Origin: Gammaproteobacteria bacterium
GTDB lineage: Bacteria; Pseudomonadota; Gammaproteobacteria; UBA9214
Length of the DNA: 10,671 nt
Direction: 5' to 3'
Assembly (NCBI GenBank): GCA_003454335.1
Contig: DMKK01000181.1
Span: forward strand, 1-10,671
The notes beneath the pieces were generated by a model. The model had not been told where the DNA came from. It did not search any database and worked only from the letters and a program-made list of their open reading frames with translations. Made by a program: the position numbers and the translations under genes. How positions within the stretch are numbered: the stretch's first letter is position 1; every line of letters starts with the position of its first letter. Shown in pieces: positions 1-5,567 of this stretch.

Positions 1-2
1 CC

Positions 3-632
3 GAACCCGCTGAACAGGTTTACCTGCTGGAAGAAAGCAGCCGGCCTGGAACACAAATGCCGATTGAGGAAGATGAACACGGCACCTACATCATGAACTC
101 CAAAGATCTGCGGGCCCTGGAGCATGTTGAACGGCTGATAAAGATCGGCGTCAAGAGTCTCAAGATAGAGGGCCGCACCAAATCACATTATTATGTGGCA
201 CGCACGACACAGGTATATCGCCAGGCCATTGATGATGCCGAGGCCGGCCGACCGTTTAATGCACAGTTGCTGGGGTCACTGGAGAACCTGGCCAGTCGCG
301 GTTATACGGACGGTTTCCTGCAGCGCCACCCCGATCAGGATTACCAGAATTACCTGGAAAACCATTCAGACAGCGTCAAGCAACGCTTCGTCGGCGGCCT
401 GACCGGCTACAATCCCGAGAGTGGCATGACCCATATTGACGTCAAGAACAAGTTTTCCGTTGGCGACGAACTGGAACTGATTCTGCCGGGAGGCAACCGG
501 ACGTTCCGGCTGGAGAACATGCTCGACATGGACGGCAACCCCATGAAAGAGGCCCCGGGCGGCGGCTACCGGGTACAGATTCCACTGGACGGGCAGGATT
601 ACGCCATGGGCTTGCTGGCGCGTTATTTATAG
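3..632 (+). CDS. trhP: TrhP (YegQ) tRNA hydroxylation protein, U32 peptidase family, 3' part
   Basis: This is the C-terminal 209 residues of a protein whose start lies left of the window. The reading frame is open from base 3, well upstream of the first ATG at 57, so that ATG is internal. The stretch from PIEEDEHGTYIMNSKDLRAL through SLKIEGRTKS and NLASRGYTDGFL closely matches my memory of E. coli YegQ, a peptidase family U32 protein of about 450 residues. From known biology, TrhP is needed for forming 5-hydroxyuridine at the wobble base (U34) of several tRNAs; it acts in the cytoplasm and no protease activity has been needed for that role. The C-terminal part (about residues 115-209 of this fragment) is the small beta-rich domain seen at the end of U32 proteins. 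The stop TAG lies 14 bases from the stop of the convergent cytochrome gene. Confidence 0.93.
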   Translation, partial: EPAEQVYLLEESSRPGTQMPIEEDEHGTYIMNSKDLRALEHVERLIKIGVKSLKIEGRTKSHYYVARTTQVYRQAIDDAEAGRPFNAQLLGSLENLASRGYTDGFLQRHPDQDYQNYLENHSDSVKQRFVGGLTGYNPESGMTHIDVKNKFSVGDELELILPGGNRTFRLENMLDMDGNPMKEAPGGGYRVQIPLDGQDYAMGLLARYL

Positions 633-646
633 CCCACTTTTGCTCT

Positions 647-1507
647 CTAATGTTTTATCAGCTCAACCCAGCTCTGCCTGTCGATAAACAGCTTCCTGGA
701 ATCATAAGCAAGGCGATGAGTACCGTGGCAACGGGCACAAGCCAGTACTGCCAGGGTGCCCAGTTCTCGCCCCTGATCCTTGAGCGTCCCGGTTCTCAGA
801 CTTTCACCCAGACTGCTTATCGTTTTGTTAATTGTTGCATCAGGGTATACCCGCGTGTCCTTTTTATGACAACTTGAGCAGGTTTCACCCAGCACATTGA
901 TACCCTTTTCCAGATCCGACAGGGATAACAATGCAACATCCTGCATACCATCTTCAGATGCAATCTTGATCTGGTTTACCTGCCGGGTAAGTTCTTCCAT
1001 GTGCGCTTCCAATGAGGTTGACGGGCCAATCTCCATCGAGGAAAAATCAGGGGCGCGGTACATGGCAGCGGTGATAATTCGGTAATCTGTATGACAGGAT
1101 TCGCAGTTTTCGCTTAAGTCATCAAGCGTATGCGACACATCCTGGTAGCGATCGCTGCTGGCATTCTGCTGTAAACGGGCAATGGCCTCCACGTCCAGTT
1201 TTTTCTGCCACTCTGGAACCATCTCACCTATTTTCAGGTAATGCTCGCTTAATAGAGCCACCCATTTATCCAGAGATTTTGCATCCTTGCTATCGGCATA
1301 AAATCTTACCGCCTGCATTTCGCGACGCAGTTTAAACATATTGTGTAACCACACCTGCCGCTCATTTTCCGGCTTATACCACTGCGCCAATGATGCAGGC
1401 GGGTTTTTTATCAAGGTCACCCGGTCCTTGTGGATGTAAACAATGCCGCCAACAATCACCAGCAGCAAGCACTGCAGGAGCATGAAGTGAGGCCATCGCA
1501 TTACCAT
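647..1507 (-). CDS. Membrane-anchored triheme c-type cytochrome, cytochrome c'-like
   Basis: The 286-residue product has one N-terminal membrane segment (about residues 8-25) followed by a periplasmic region with three covalent heme sites: CESCH (135-139), CSSCH (210-214) and CARCH (257-261). The first site reads CESCHTDYR, the CXXCH-x-x-[YF]-R pattern typical of four-helix cytochrome c'/c556 domains, and about 85 helix-like residues precede it. I infer two c'-like modules in tandem followed by a short third heme site near the C-terminus. A role in periplasmic electron transfer is likely, but partners cannot be told: no oxidase, reductase or other cytochrome gene is nearby. The start is uncertain. 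ATG at 1507 and ATG at 1501 lie in frame; neither has a good Shine-Dalgarno, but the 1501 ATG overlaps the stop of a short upstream ORF (TAATG). The frame also stays open upstream to 1583, so a longer N-terminus with a frameshift or rare start is possible. The gene converges on trhP. Confidence 0.8.
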   Translation of the reverse strand: MVMRWPHFMLLQCLLLVIVGGIVYIHKDRVTLIKNPPASLAQWYKPENERQVWLHNMFKLRREMQAVRFYADSKDAKSLDKWVALLSEHYLKIGEMVPEWQKKLDVEAIARLQQNASSDRYQDVSHTLDDLSENCESCHTDYRIITAAMYRAPDFSSMEIGPSTSLEAHMEELTRQVNQIKIASEDGMQDVALLSLSDLEKGINVLGETCSSCHKKDTRVYPDATINKTISSLGESLRTGTLKDQGRELGTLAVLACARCHGTHRLAYDSRKLFIDRQSWVELIKH

Positions 1508-1560
1508 GACACGGAGAAAAATGACGGAACGGGAAAATTGTTTTTCAAACAGTTGCGCAT
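1501..1560 (-). CDS. Possible 19-residue leader ORF coupled to the cytochrome gene
   Basis: An ATG at 1560 opens a 20-codon frame (MRNCLKNNFPVPSFFSVSW, then TAA at 1503-1501). AAGAGG at 1576-1571 lies 10 bases upstream, the best ribosome-binding site in the region. Its TAA overlaps the ATG at 1501 of the cytochrome frame in a TAATG arrangement, which would allow coupled translation. The alternative is that the ATG at 1560 is the true cytochrome start and a one-base shift separates it from the remaining protein: the cytochrome frame is open across this stretch and reads FSRSVIFLRVMVMRWPHF, a plausible cytoplasmic N-terminus. I cannot decide between a leader peptide, a natural or sequencing frameshift, and chance. 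Confidence 0.3.
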   Translation of the reverse strand: MRNCLKNNFPVPSFFSVSW

Positions 1561-1600
1561 CTTTTTTAATCCTCTTCTGCAGTCATGTGTTTTGCTGCCT

Positions 1601-1714
1601 TTACTGTTTAAGTACGACCAATACCCCCGCGATTCTATTCGCATAGCGCACTTCCATCCAGTAAAACCCGGGATCTAACCCATTCATTGTGACCTGTTTT
1701 TTGAAGAAGCCACC
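1601..1714 (-). pseudogene. Protein-like C-terminal remnant of unknown gene
   Basis: On the minus strand, 37 codons end at TAA 1603-1601 and contain GLDPGFYWMEVRYANRIAGV followed by LVVLKQ. The pattern of a Gly-Leu turn, Pro-Gly, and two amphipathic beta strands resembles the last strands of an Ig-like or sorting-domain fold. The same frame is interrupted by TAA at 1717-1715 and continues open for about 40 more codons to a TGA near 1837. There is no start codon with a ribosome-binding site. I infer the tail of a decayed secreted protein. The family is not recognised, and a chance open frame remains possible. Confidence 0.3.
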
Positions 1715-1852
1715 TTATAGAAGCCTTGTCAGCACATTGTTTTTTACAGCAAACCCCATCCCGACACAGGAGTTGGCAGATAGCTTCCTGGGACCTAAGT
1801 CCAATTTATCCCTGTCGCCACCCCGTATAGCATCTATATTTAATCAGGAAAG

Positions 1853-1909
1853 AAAAAAGCCTCCGCAACAGAACCAGGAACTGCTGAGAACGATGGCTGC
1901 CAGGGAGGC
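1853..1909 (-). terminator. Terminator-like hairpin on the minus strand
   Basis: Read on the minus strand, GCCTCC (1909-1904) can pair with GGAGGC (1864-1859), which is followed at once by six T residues (1858-1853). Inside the long loop a second helix is possible between 1886-1881 and 1871-1866 (CAGCAG with CTGTTG, one G-T pair). The position fits either a stop for antisense transcripts leaving mltD or an attenuator in a long cytochrome leader. The large loop keeps confidence low. Confidence 0.35.
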
Positions 1910-1927
1910 AAAGTGAAACAACAATAA
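1904..1927 (+). other. Strong RBS and GTG start in frame with mltD, closed by TAA at codon 5
   Basis: GGAGG at 1904-1908 sits 4 bases before GTG at 1913. That frame reads V-K-Q-Q, then TAA at 1925-1927, and continues in frame as IFRGYTI into the annotated mltD ATG at 1949. The joined sequence would give a textbook signal peptide, with a charged N-terminus and then the hydrophobic MTLTYSLWLPALAMA core. The annotated start at 1949 has no good ribosome-binding site and gives an N-terminus without a positive charge. Possible explanations are a recent nonsense mutation with restart at 1949, a sequencing error, or a four-codon leader. Confidence 0.45.
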
Positions 1928-1948
1928 ATATTCCGGGGTTATACAATA

Positions 1949-3196
1949 ATGACACTCACATATTCGCTCTGGCTCCCGGCGCTTGCAATGGCCGCCACTA
2001 CACTGACCACTGACCTGCATATGTCACCGGACACCGGTGTGATCGATAACGACCGGGAGATAACGTGGGATGCATTGCTTGCACCTGCCCTCCCGCAACC
2101 GGAGTTCATTGCGCCACAAGTCACCCGGGAAAACCCGCCAGCAGCACAGTCCCTTGCCGGCACAATCCCGTCCATTGATATCTGGGAAAGACTGCGCACC
2201 GGGTTCAACTTCCCGCAACAGGCCGCGCCGTCCGTACAGGCTCATATCGATACCTTCCACAACCACCCCCGTCATATCGAACAAATCTTGCAGCGTGGTG
2301 AACCCTACCTGTTTTACATCCTCAGTCGCGTGGAGGAACGCGGTTTGCCTGCGGAGCTTGCCTTGTTGCCGGTTATTGAAAGCGCCTTTGATCCCTTTGC
2401 CAATTCGCCTGCGGGGGCTGCCGGTATCTGGCAATTCATGCCAGCCACAGCCAAACATGTCGGACTGCGCCAGGACTGGTGGGTTGACGGCCGCCGTGAC
2501 ATCGTTGCAGCAACCGATGCCGCCCTGGATTACCTGAGCGAACTCCATCAACGCTTCGACGGCGACTGGTTGCTGGCCCTGGGGGCATACAACGCCGGTA
2601 GCGCACGGGTTAACAGGGCCATCCGCCGCAATCGCAGCCAGGGCAAACCGGTCGATTTCTGGAGCCTGCCACTGCCTGAAGAGACCCGGGGTTATGTACC
2701 GAAACTGATCGCACTGCGTGCCATCATCGCAAATCCCGAGGCCCACAATATTACCCTGCCGGTCCTGGCGAACGCCCATTACTTCTCCGTCGTCGAAACC
2801 GGCGGACAACTTGATCTGCAAGTCGCCGCACGGCTGACCGGAACCTCCATGGAAGAACTGCAGCGCCTCAATCCAGGGCTCACCCGGTCGATCACACCAC
2901 CCGCGAGCCAGCACACTCTGCTCATTCCCAGGGCAAGTGAACAGCGCTTCCGCGAACGGCTCGCGCAGCTGCCCCCGGACCAGCGTTTGCAGTCAATCAA
3001 GTACCGGATTCGCCAGGGTGACACATTAAGCACCATCGCACAGAACAGCCAAACGACCGTCGCCCGGCTGCGTCAGATCAACCACCTGGAGAGCACCCGG
3101 ATTTTCGCCGGCAAGCTGCTCATCGTGCCAATAAGCAAGCGTGACGAGAACAGCGGTGAGGAGTTACAGGTCTCCCTTCTGAGCCACCAGGATTAA
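1949..3196 (+). CDS. mltD: MltD-type membrane-bound or periplasmic lytic murein transglycosylase with LysM domain
   Basis: The 415-residue product cleaves the MurNAc-GlcNAc bond of peptidoglycan in the periplasm, forming 1,6-anhydro-muropeptides. A hydrophobic signal segment covers residues 1-16. The SLT (family 1) catalytic domain spans about 100-265. It has the catalytic glutamate at E144 in the LPVIES motif, GIWQFMP at 159-165, AYNAG at 213-217 and the RGYVPKLIA segment at 247-256. A degenerate LysM-like region (about 278-328) precedes a clear C-terminal LysM domain (352-396) beginning YRIRQGDTLSTIA, which binds glycan chains. E. coli MltD is a lipoprotein of about 450 residues; here no lipobox cysteine is seen, so the product is likely soluble or held by an uncleaved signal. 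The start is doubtful: a better RBS/GTG lies at 1904-1915 but is followed by an in-frame TAA. The gene stands alone, with no operon partner. Confidence 0.88.
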   Translation: MTLTYSLWLPALAMAATTLTTDLHMSPDTGVIDNDREITWDALLAPALPQPEFIAPQVTRENPPAAQSLAGTIPSIDIWERLRTGFNFPQQAAPSVQAHIDTFHNHPRHIEQILQRGEPYLFYILSRVEERGLPAELALLPVIESAFDPFANSPAGAAGIWQFMPATAKHVGLRQDWWVDGRRDIVAATDAALDYLSELHQRFDGDWLLALGAYNAGSARVNRAIRRNRSQGKPVDFWSLPLPEETRGYVPKLIALRAIIANPEAHNITLPVLANAHYFSVVETGGQLDLQVAARLTGTSMEELQRLNPGLTRSITPPASQHTLLIPRASEQRFRERLAQLPPDQRLQSIKYRIRQGDTLSTIAQNSQTTVARLRQINHLESTRIFAGKLLIVPISKRDENSGEELQVSLLSHQD

Positions 3197-3720
3197 TTGA
3201 TACTTCTTCCCGGATCGACCCACCTTCCCACCGGCATATTGAGGAGAGTCACTGCTTGCAATGTGTGCTGTTGTTGTCGCATTGATTACTACAAACGTCA
3301 GTGATGCCGAAACCGGCCAACTGTAGATGAGAAACGCTATCGAGACTTGCCTGCGTTTGCGCAATACATTCAAGCCTGGTGAAGCTGGTCATTAGCACCT
3401 GACAATCCGGCTCCACCCATGTGTAATTCAATATTTCGGGACCGGACTGACAAACCGACCCAGCTATCCATTTGTCGATTTCGTGGTCCGGACATTACAG
3501 TCTTTTTACTGCCTGCCTGCGATGCACGAAACCTGGAGGAACCACCTGGACCAAATACCTGTCGTAACACATATTCCCGCTGCTCCTGGAGGAAGCATGC
3601 CTAAAGCCATAAAAAATGATGCCAGCGCCCGCATCCTGATGCGGCTGCGACAGGCGGAAAACAACCTCACTGAATAAGTAGTTTAGCATTCCTCATTCAC
3701 TGACTTGCCGTGCGGGTTTA
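3197..3720. other. 524-base intergenic region without a supported gene
   Basis: I translated this stretch in its main frames and recognise no domain. In one plus-strand frame an ATG at 3261 starts a signal-like MCAVVVALITTNVSDA peptide that stops at TAG 3324-3326. The frame then runs to a second TAG at 3393-3395 and stays open to TAA 3675-3677. The lower half holds a 26-codon ORF with a good ribosome-binding site at 3597. CCTGGAGGAA occurs twice (3532-3541 and 3585-3594). I see no convincing terminator for mltD or for the facing HPP gene. Confidence 0.5.
3597..3677 (+). CDS. Small ORF of 26 residues with a good RBS
   Basis: ATG at 3597 follows GGAGGA (3589-3594) at a normal distance and gives MPKAIKNDASARILMRLRQA followed by ENNLTE and TAA. 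The product would be basic, helical and soluble. It resembles no protein I know. The frame lies at the end of a longer open stretch in the same frame, so it could be the tail of a decayed gene instead of a real small protein. The ORF faces the HPP gene tail-to-tail. Confidence 0.25.
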   Translation: MPKAIKNDASARILMRLRQAENNLTE

Positions 3721-4239
3721 TCAGTTATCTCCGTGTGTCGGATAGACAACGCGCATGGGCAGCCGGTGAAACACCCATGCAATACCCACGAGTGCCATGC
3801 TACCAAATGCCACGGGAAAGCCGAGGTACTCCCAGCCCGGGTTGTCGAAGAACACCACCAGTGGATCTGCACCTGCTGGCGGATGCGTCACCCGCAGGAC
3901 TGCCATTGCAGCAATTGCCAGGCCGACGGCCAGCCCCGGACTCCACCATTCAACTGGCAGGAACATACGCAACAACAGTCCGATGAACGTTGATACAAGG
4001 TGTCCACCGATGACATTGGCCGGTTGCGAAAGTGGACTGTTGGGTACGGAAAATAGCAGCACACAGGTTGCCCCGAACGGCGCCATCAGCAACAGGTTTC
4101 CCGTTACATGACTCAGCCAGGCCACTGCACCGACTGCCAGCAAGCCACCGACTCCGGCTTTTAAGGCAACCACGAGTGGTTGTGCAGGTTGTTGACGCAG
4201 CAGCAGGCCACGGACAATCGAACTTGTTTGAGTATTCAT
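3721..4239 (-). CDS. HPP family integral membrane protein
   Basis: The 172-residue product has four likely membrane segments (about residues 22-42, 46-64, 82-94 with 101-117, and 139-158). It carries the family signature: APFGAT (53-58), SQPANVIGGH (71-80) and the name-giving THPPAGADPL (118-127). HPP proteins (Pfam HPP) are small inner-membrane proteins. A chloroplast relative has been linked to nitrite transport, but the bacterial substrate is not known, so no specific transport is claimed. GAGGGA lies 5 bases before the ATG at 4239 and supports this start. The gene begins 32 bases after the hydrolase stop codon on the same strand, with no terminator between, so the two are probably one operon. 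Confidence 0.88.
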   Translation of the reverse strand: MNTQTSSIVRGLLLRQQPAQPLVVALKAGVGGLLAVGAVAWLSHVTGNLLLMAPFGATCVLLFSVPNSPLSQPANVIGGHLVSTFIGLLLRMFLPVEWWSPGLAVGLAIAAMAVLRVTHPPAGADPLVVFFDNPGWEYLGFPVAFGSMALVGIAWVFHRLPMRVVYPTHGDN

Positions 4240-4271
4240 GGAAAATCCCTCTGTATAACTTTGCGTGCTGA

Positions 4272-5321
4272 TCAGCCATCACACCACTGTCCACGGGCAG
4301 CACTACACCGGTTTCCGGAAATAGCAGCAAGCTGTTCGGTTAAAAACCGGCGTATGCTATCCGCGATCACCTGCCCATCCTCCTCCAGCGCAAAATGTCC
4401 GGTATCCAGCAAATGGAAATCGACATTTTTCAGATCACGTTTGTAGGGATAGGCACCCTCAGCCGGAAAAATGTAATCGTTTTTTCCCCACACAATCAGG
4501 GTCGGTGGCTGGTGCTTGCGAAAGTAGGCCTGCCACGCCGGGTAGTGCGGGACGTTATTCTGGTAGTCGTAAAACAGGGCGAGTTGTATCTCCGGATTTC
4601 CTTCACGCGTCAGATGTCGCAGATCGACATTCCAGTTGTCGGGGCTGATAACTGCCTCGTTCCTGACACCGTGGGTGTATTGCCACTTCACACCGTCCGG
4701 TGAAATGAATCCAGCCAGTGGCTGCGCATTCTCCGGTGTACGCTCCTTCCAGTACTTGCGGATGGGATCCCAAAACTCACGCAGGCCTTCCACATAGGCA
4801 TTGCCATTCTGGATAATCAGAGAATCAACGCGCTCCGGGTGCCGCTCTGCCAGGCGAAAACCAACCGGGGCACCGTAGTCCATCAAGTACAGGCTGTAAT
4901 GCTGCAGCCCCAGCTTCTCCGTGAAGCCTTCCATCACATCGGCCAGATTATCGAAGGTGTAGTCGAATTCATCGACACCCGGCTGGGCACTGTTGCCGAA
5001 CCCGGGATAGTCGGCGGCAATCACGTGAAAGCGGTCCGAAAGTGCCGGTATAAGATTACGGAACATATGGGATGAAGTCGGGAACCCGTGCAGCAACAGG
5101 ATCGTTGGAGCATTTTTCGGACCGGCCTCGCGGTAGAAAATCTCCAGGCCATCGACAGTAACGATTTTATGTTGTGTCCGGGTGTAAACCGGTACGACCT
5201 GCTGGTTTGCCTGCGGTGATTCAGCCGCTGTTACCGGTATCGAGGTAGCGCCAATTACCAGCGCTGCGACCAGTACCAGCCTGGATGCTGCACCCCATTT
5301 TGTATTCATAAGATTTGCCAT
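4272..5321 (-). CDS. Exported alpha/beta hydrolase with Asp nucleophile (epoxide hydrolase / haloalkane dehalogenase-like)
   Basis: The 349-residue product starts with a signal peptide (residues 1-33, hydrophobic core LVLVAALVIGATSIPV). It then shows an alpha/beta-hydrolase fold: oxyanion-loop HGFPTSS (78-84), DYPGFGNS (104-111), nucleophile elbow YLMDYGAPVG with D148, acid candidate D282 in WGKNDYIF, and base H309 in DTGHFALEE. A lid region covers about 175-260. An Asp nucleophile points to epoxide hydrolase or dehalogenase chemistry, which forms an ester intermediate. The usual halide-binding residues (Asn after HG, Trp after the nucleophile) are replaced by F80 and Y149, so dehalogenation is less likely; the natural substrate is unknown. 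The chosen ATG has GGAGGA (5335-5330) 8 bases upstream. A frame-extending ATG at 5414 lacks this and lies upstream of the likely transcription start. First gene of an operon with the HPP gene. Confidence 0.85.
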   Translation of the reverse strand: MANLMNTKWGAASRLVLVAALVIGATSIPVTAAESPQANQQVVPVYTRTQHKIVTVDGLEIFYREAGPKNAPTILLLHGFPTSSHMFRNLIPALSDRFHVIAADYPGFGNSAQPGVDEFDYTFDNLADVMEGFTEKLGLQHYSLYLMDYGAPVGFRLAERHPERVDSLIIQNGNAYVEGLREFWDPIRKYWKERTPENAQPLAGFISPDGVKWQYTHGVRNEAVISPDNWNVDLRHLTREGNPEIQLALFYDYQNNVPHYPAWQAYFRKHQPPTLIVWGKNDYIFPAEGAYPYKRDLKNVDFHLLDTGHFALEEDGQVIADSIRRFLTEQLAAISGNRCSAARGQWCDG

Positions 5322-5367
5322 TGTGGAAGTCCTCCGTTGTGAAACTCTGGTGTTCATGGTTGTGCTC

Positions 5368-5384
5368 TTGCCGTGCACAGGCCA
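5368..5384 (-). promoter_or_regulatory. Candidate sigma54 (-24/-12) promoter for the hydrolase-HPP operon
   Basis: On the minus strand, TGGCCTGTGCACGGCA has GG at 5383-5382 and GC at 5371-5370 separated by exactly ten bases, the spacing required for sigma54 promoters. Transcription would begin near 5358, leaving a leader of about 37 bases before the ATG at 5321. A second candidate just upstream (GG at 5404-5403) has a better -24 box, TTGGCATG, but GT instead of GC at -12. The divergent neighbour is a sigma54-type activator, which makes the call more likely. Confidence 0.45.
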
Positions 5385-5481
5385 TTCCTTACACGGAACA
5401 TGCCAAGTCATCACAATTGATTCATCCTGTTGTTATTATTGTATATTTATAAACCCACCTTCTTTGCTCTGCTTACGATAG

Positions 5482-5525
5482 TTCGTTATTTACGAAATCA
5501 CGTTGACACATCAACGATATGTCGT
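5482..5525. promoter_or_regulatory. Cluster of three inverted repeats, likely activator binding region
   Basis: Three short palindromes lie in 44 bases: TTCGT-N5-ACGAA (5482-5496), CGTTGA-N4-TCAACG (5501-5516) and ACGA-N4-TCGT (5514-5525). They lie about 100-150 bases upstream of the sigma54 promoter candidate, the normal distance for enhancer sites. They also overlap the -35 box of the activator gene itself, which would let the protein limit its own synthesis. The arms differ between repeats, so they may be sites for more than one protein. Confidence 0.45.
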
Positions 5526-5531
5526 AATCTT
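5503..5531 (+). promoter_or_regulatory. Candidate sigma70 promoter of the sigma54 activator gene
   Basis: TTGACA (5503-5508) is a perfect -35 box; TAATCT (5525-5530) or AATCTT (5526-5531) lies 16 or 17 bases downstream as a weak -10. Transcription would begin near 5537, about 30 bases before the ATG at 5568, which has AGGAG at 5555-5559. The -35 box lies inside the CGTTGA/TCAACG palindrome. Confidence 0.45.
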
Positions 5532-5567
5532 TAACCATGAAATGACCACCTGCCAGGAGACACAACC

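Larger units (their letters stand above)
1508..1948. other. 441-base gene-poor gap between the cytochrome gene and mltD
   Basis: No intact gene can be supported here. The gap holds the leader ORF candidate of the cytochrome gene, a minus-strand protein-like fragment ending at 1601, a terminator-like hairpin on the minus strand near 1853-1909, and the Shine-Dalgarno/GTG start candidate for mltD at 1904-1915. A plus-strand frame at 1689-1916 (75 codons) ends in a TGA that overlaps the GTG at 1913. It shows no recognisable domain and no good ribosome-binding site, so I do not call it a gene. Confidence 0.6.

Noticed and set aside
1689..1916. 75-codon plus-strand ORF ending in GTGA overlap with the GTG at 1913
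   Set aside because: No good ribosome-binding site, no recognisable domain, and it overlaps a more protein-like minus-strand frame and a hairpin.
2024..2914. 296-codon open frame on the minus strand inside mltD
   Set aside because: It is the complement of a GC-rich catalytic gene with clear motifs. The product has no recognisable domain and no ribosome-binding site was found.
3324..3395. Amber (TAG) codon readthrough or recoding in 3261-3677
   Set aside because: No family match across the stops and no sign of a recoding system; two TAG codons in a non-coding stretch are expected by chance.
5322..5414. Extended N-terminus of the hydrolase from ATG 5414
   Set aside because: It has no ribosome-binding site, would bury the signal peptide, and lies upstream of the likely transcription start; ATG 5321 has GGAGGA.
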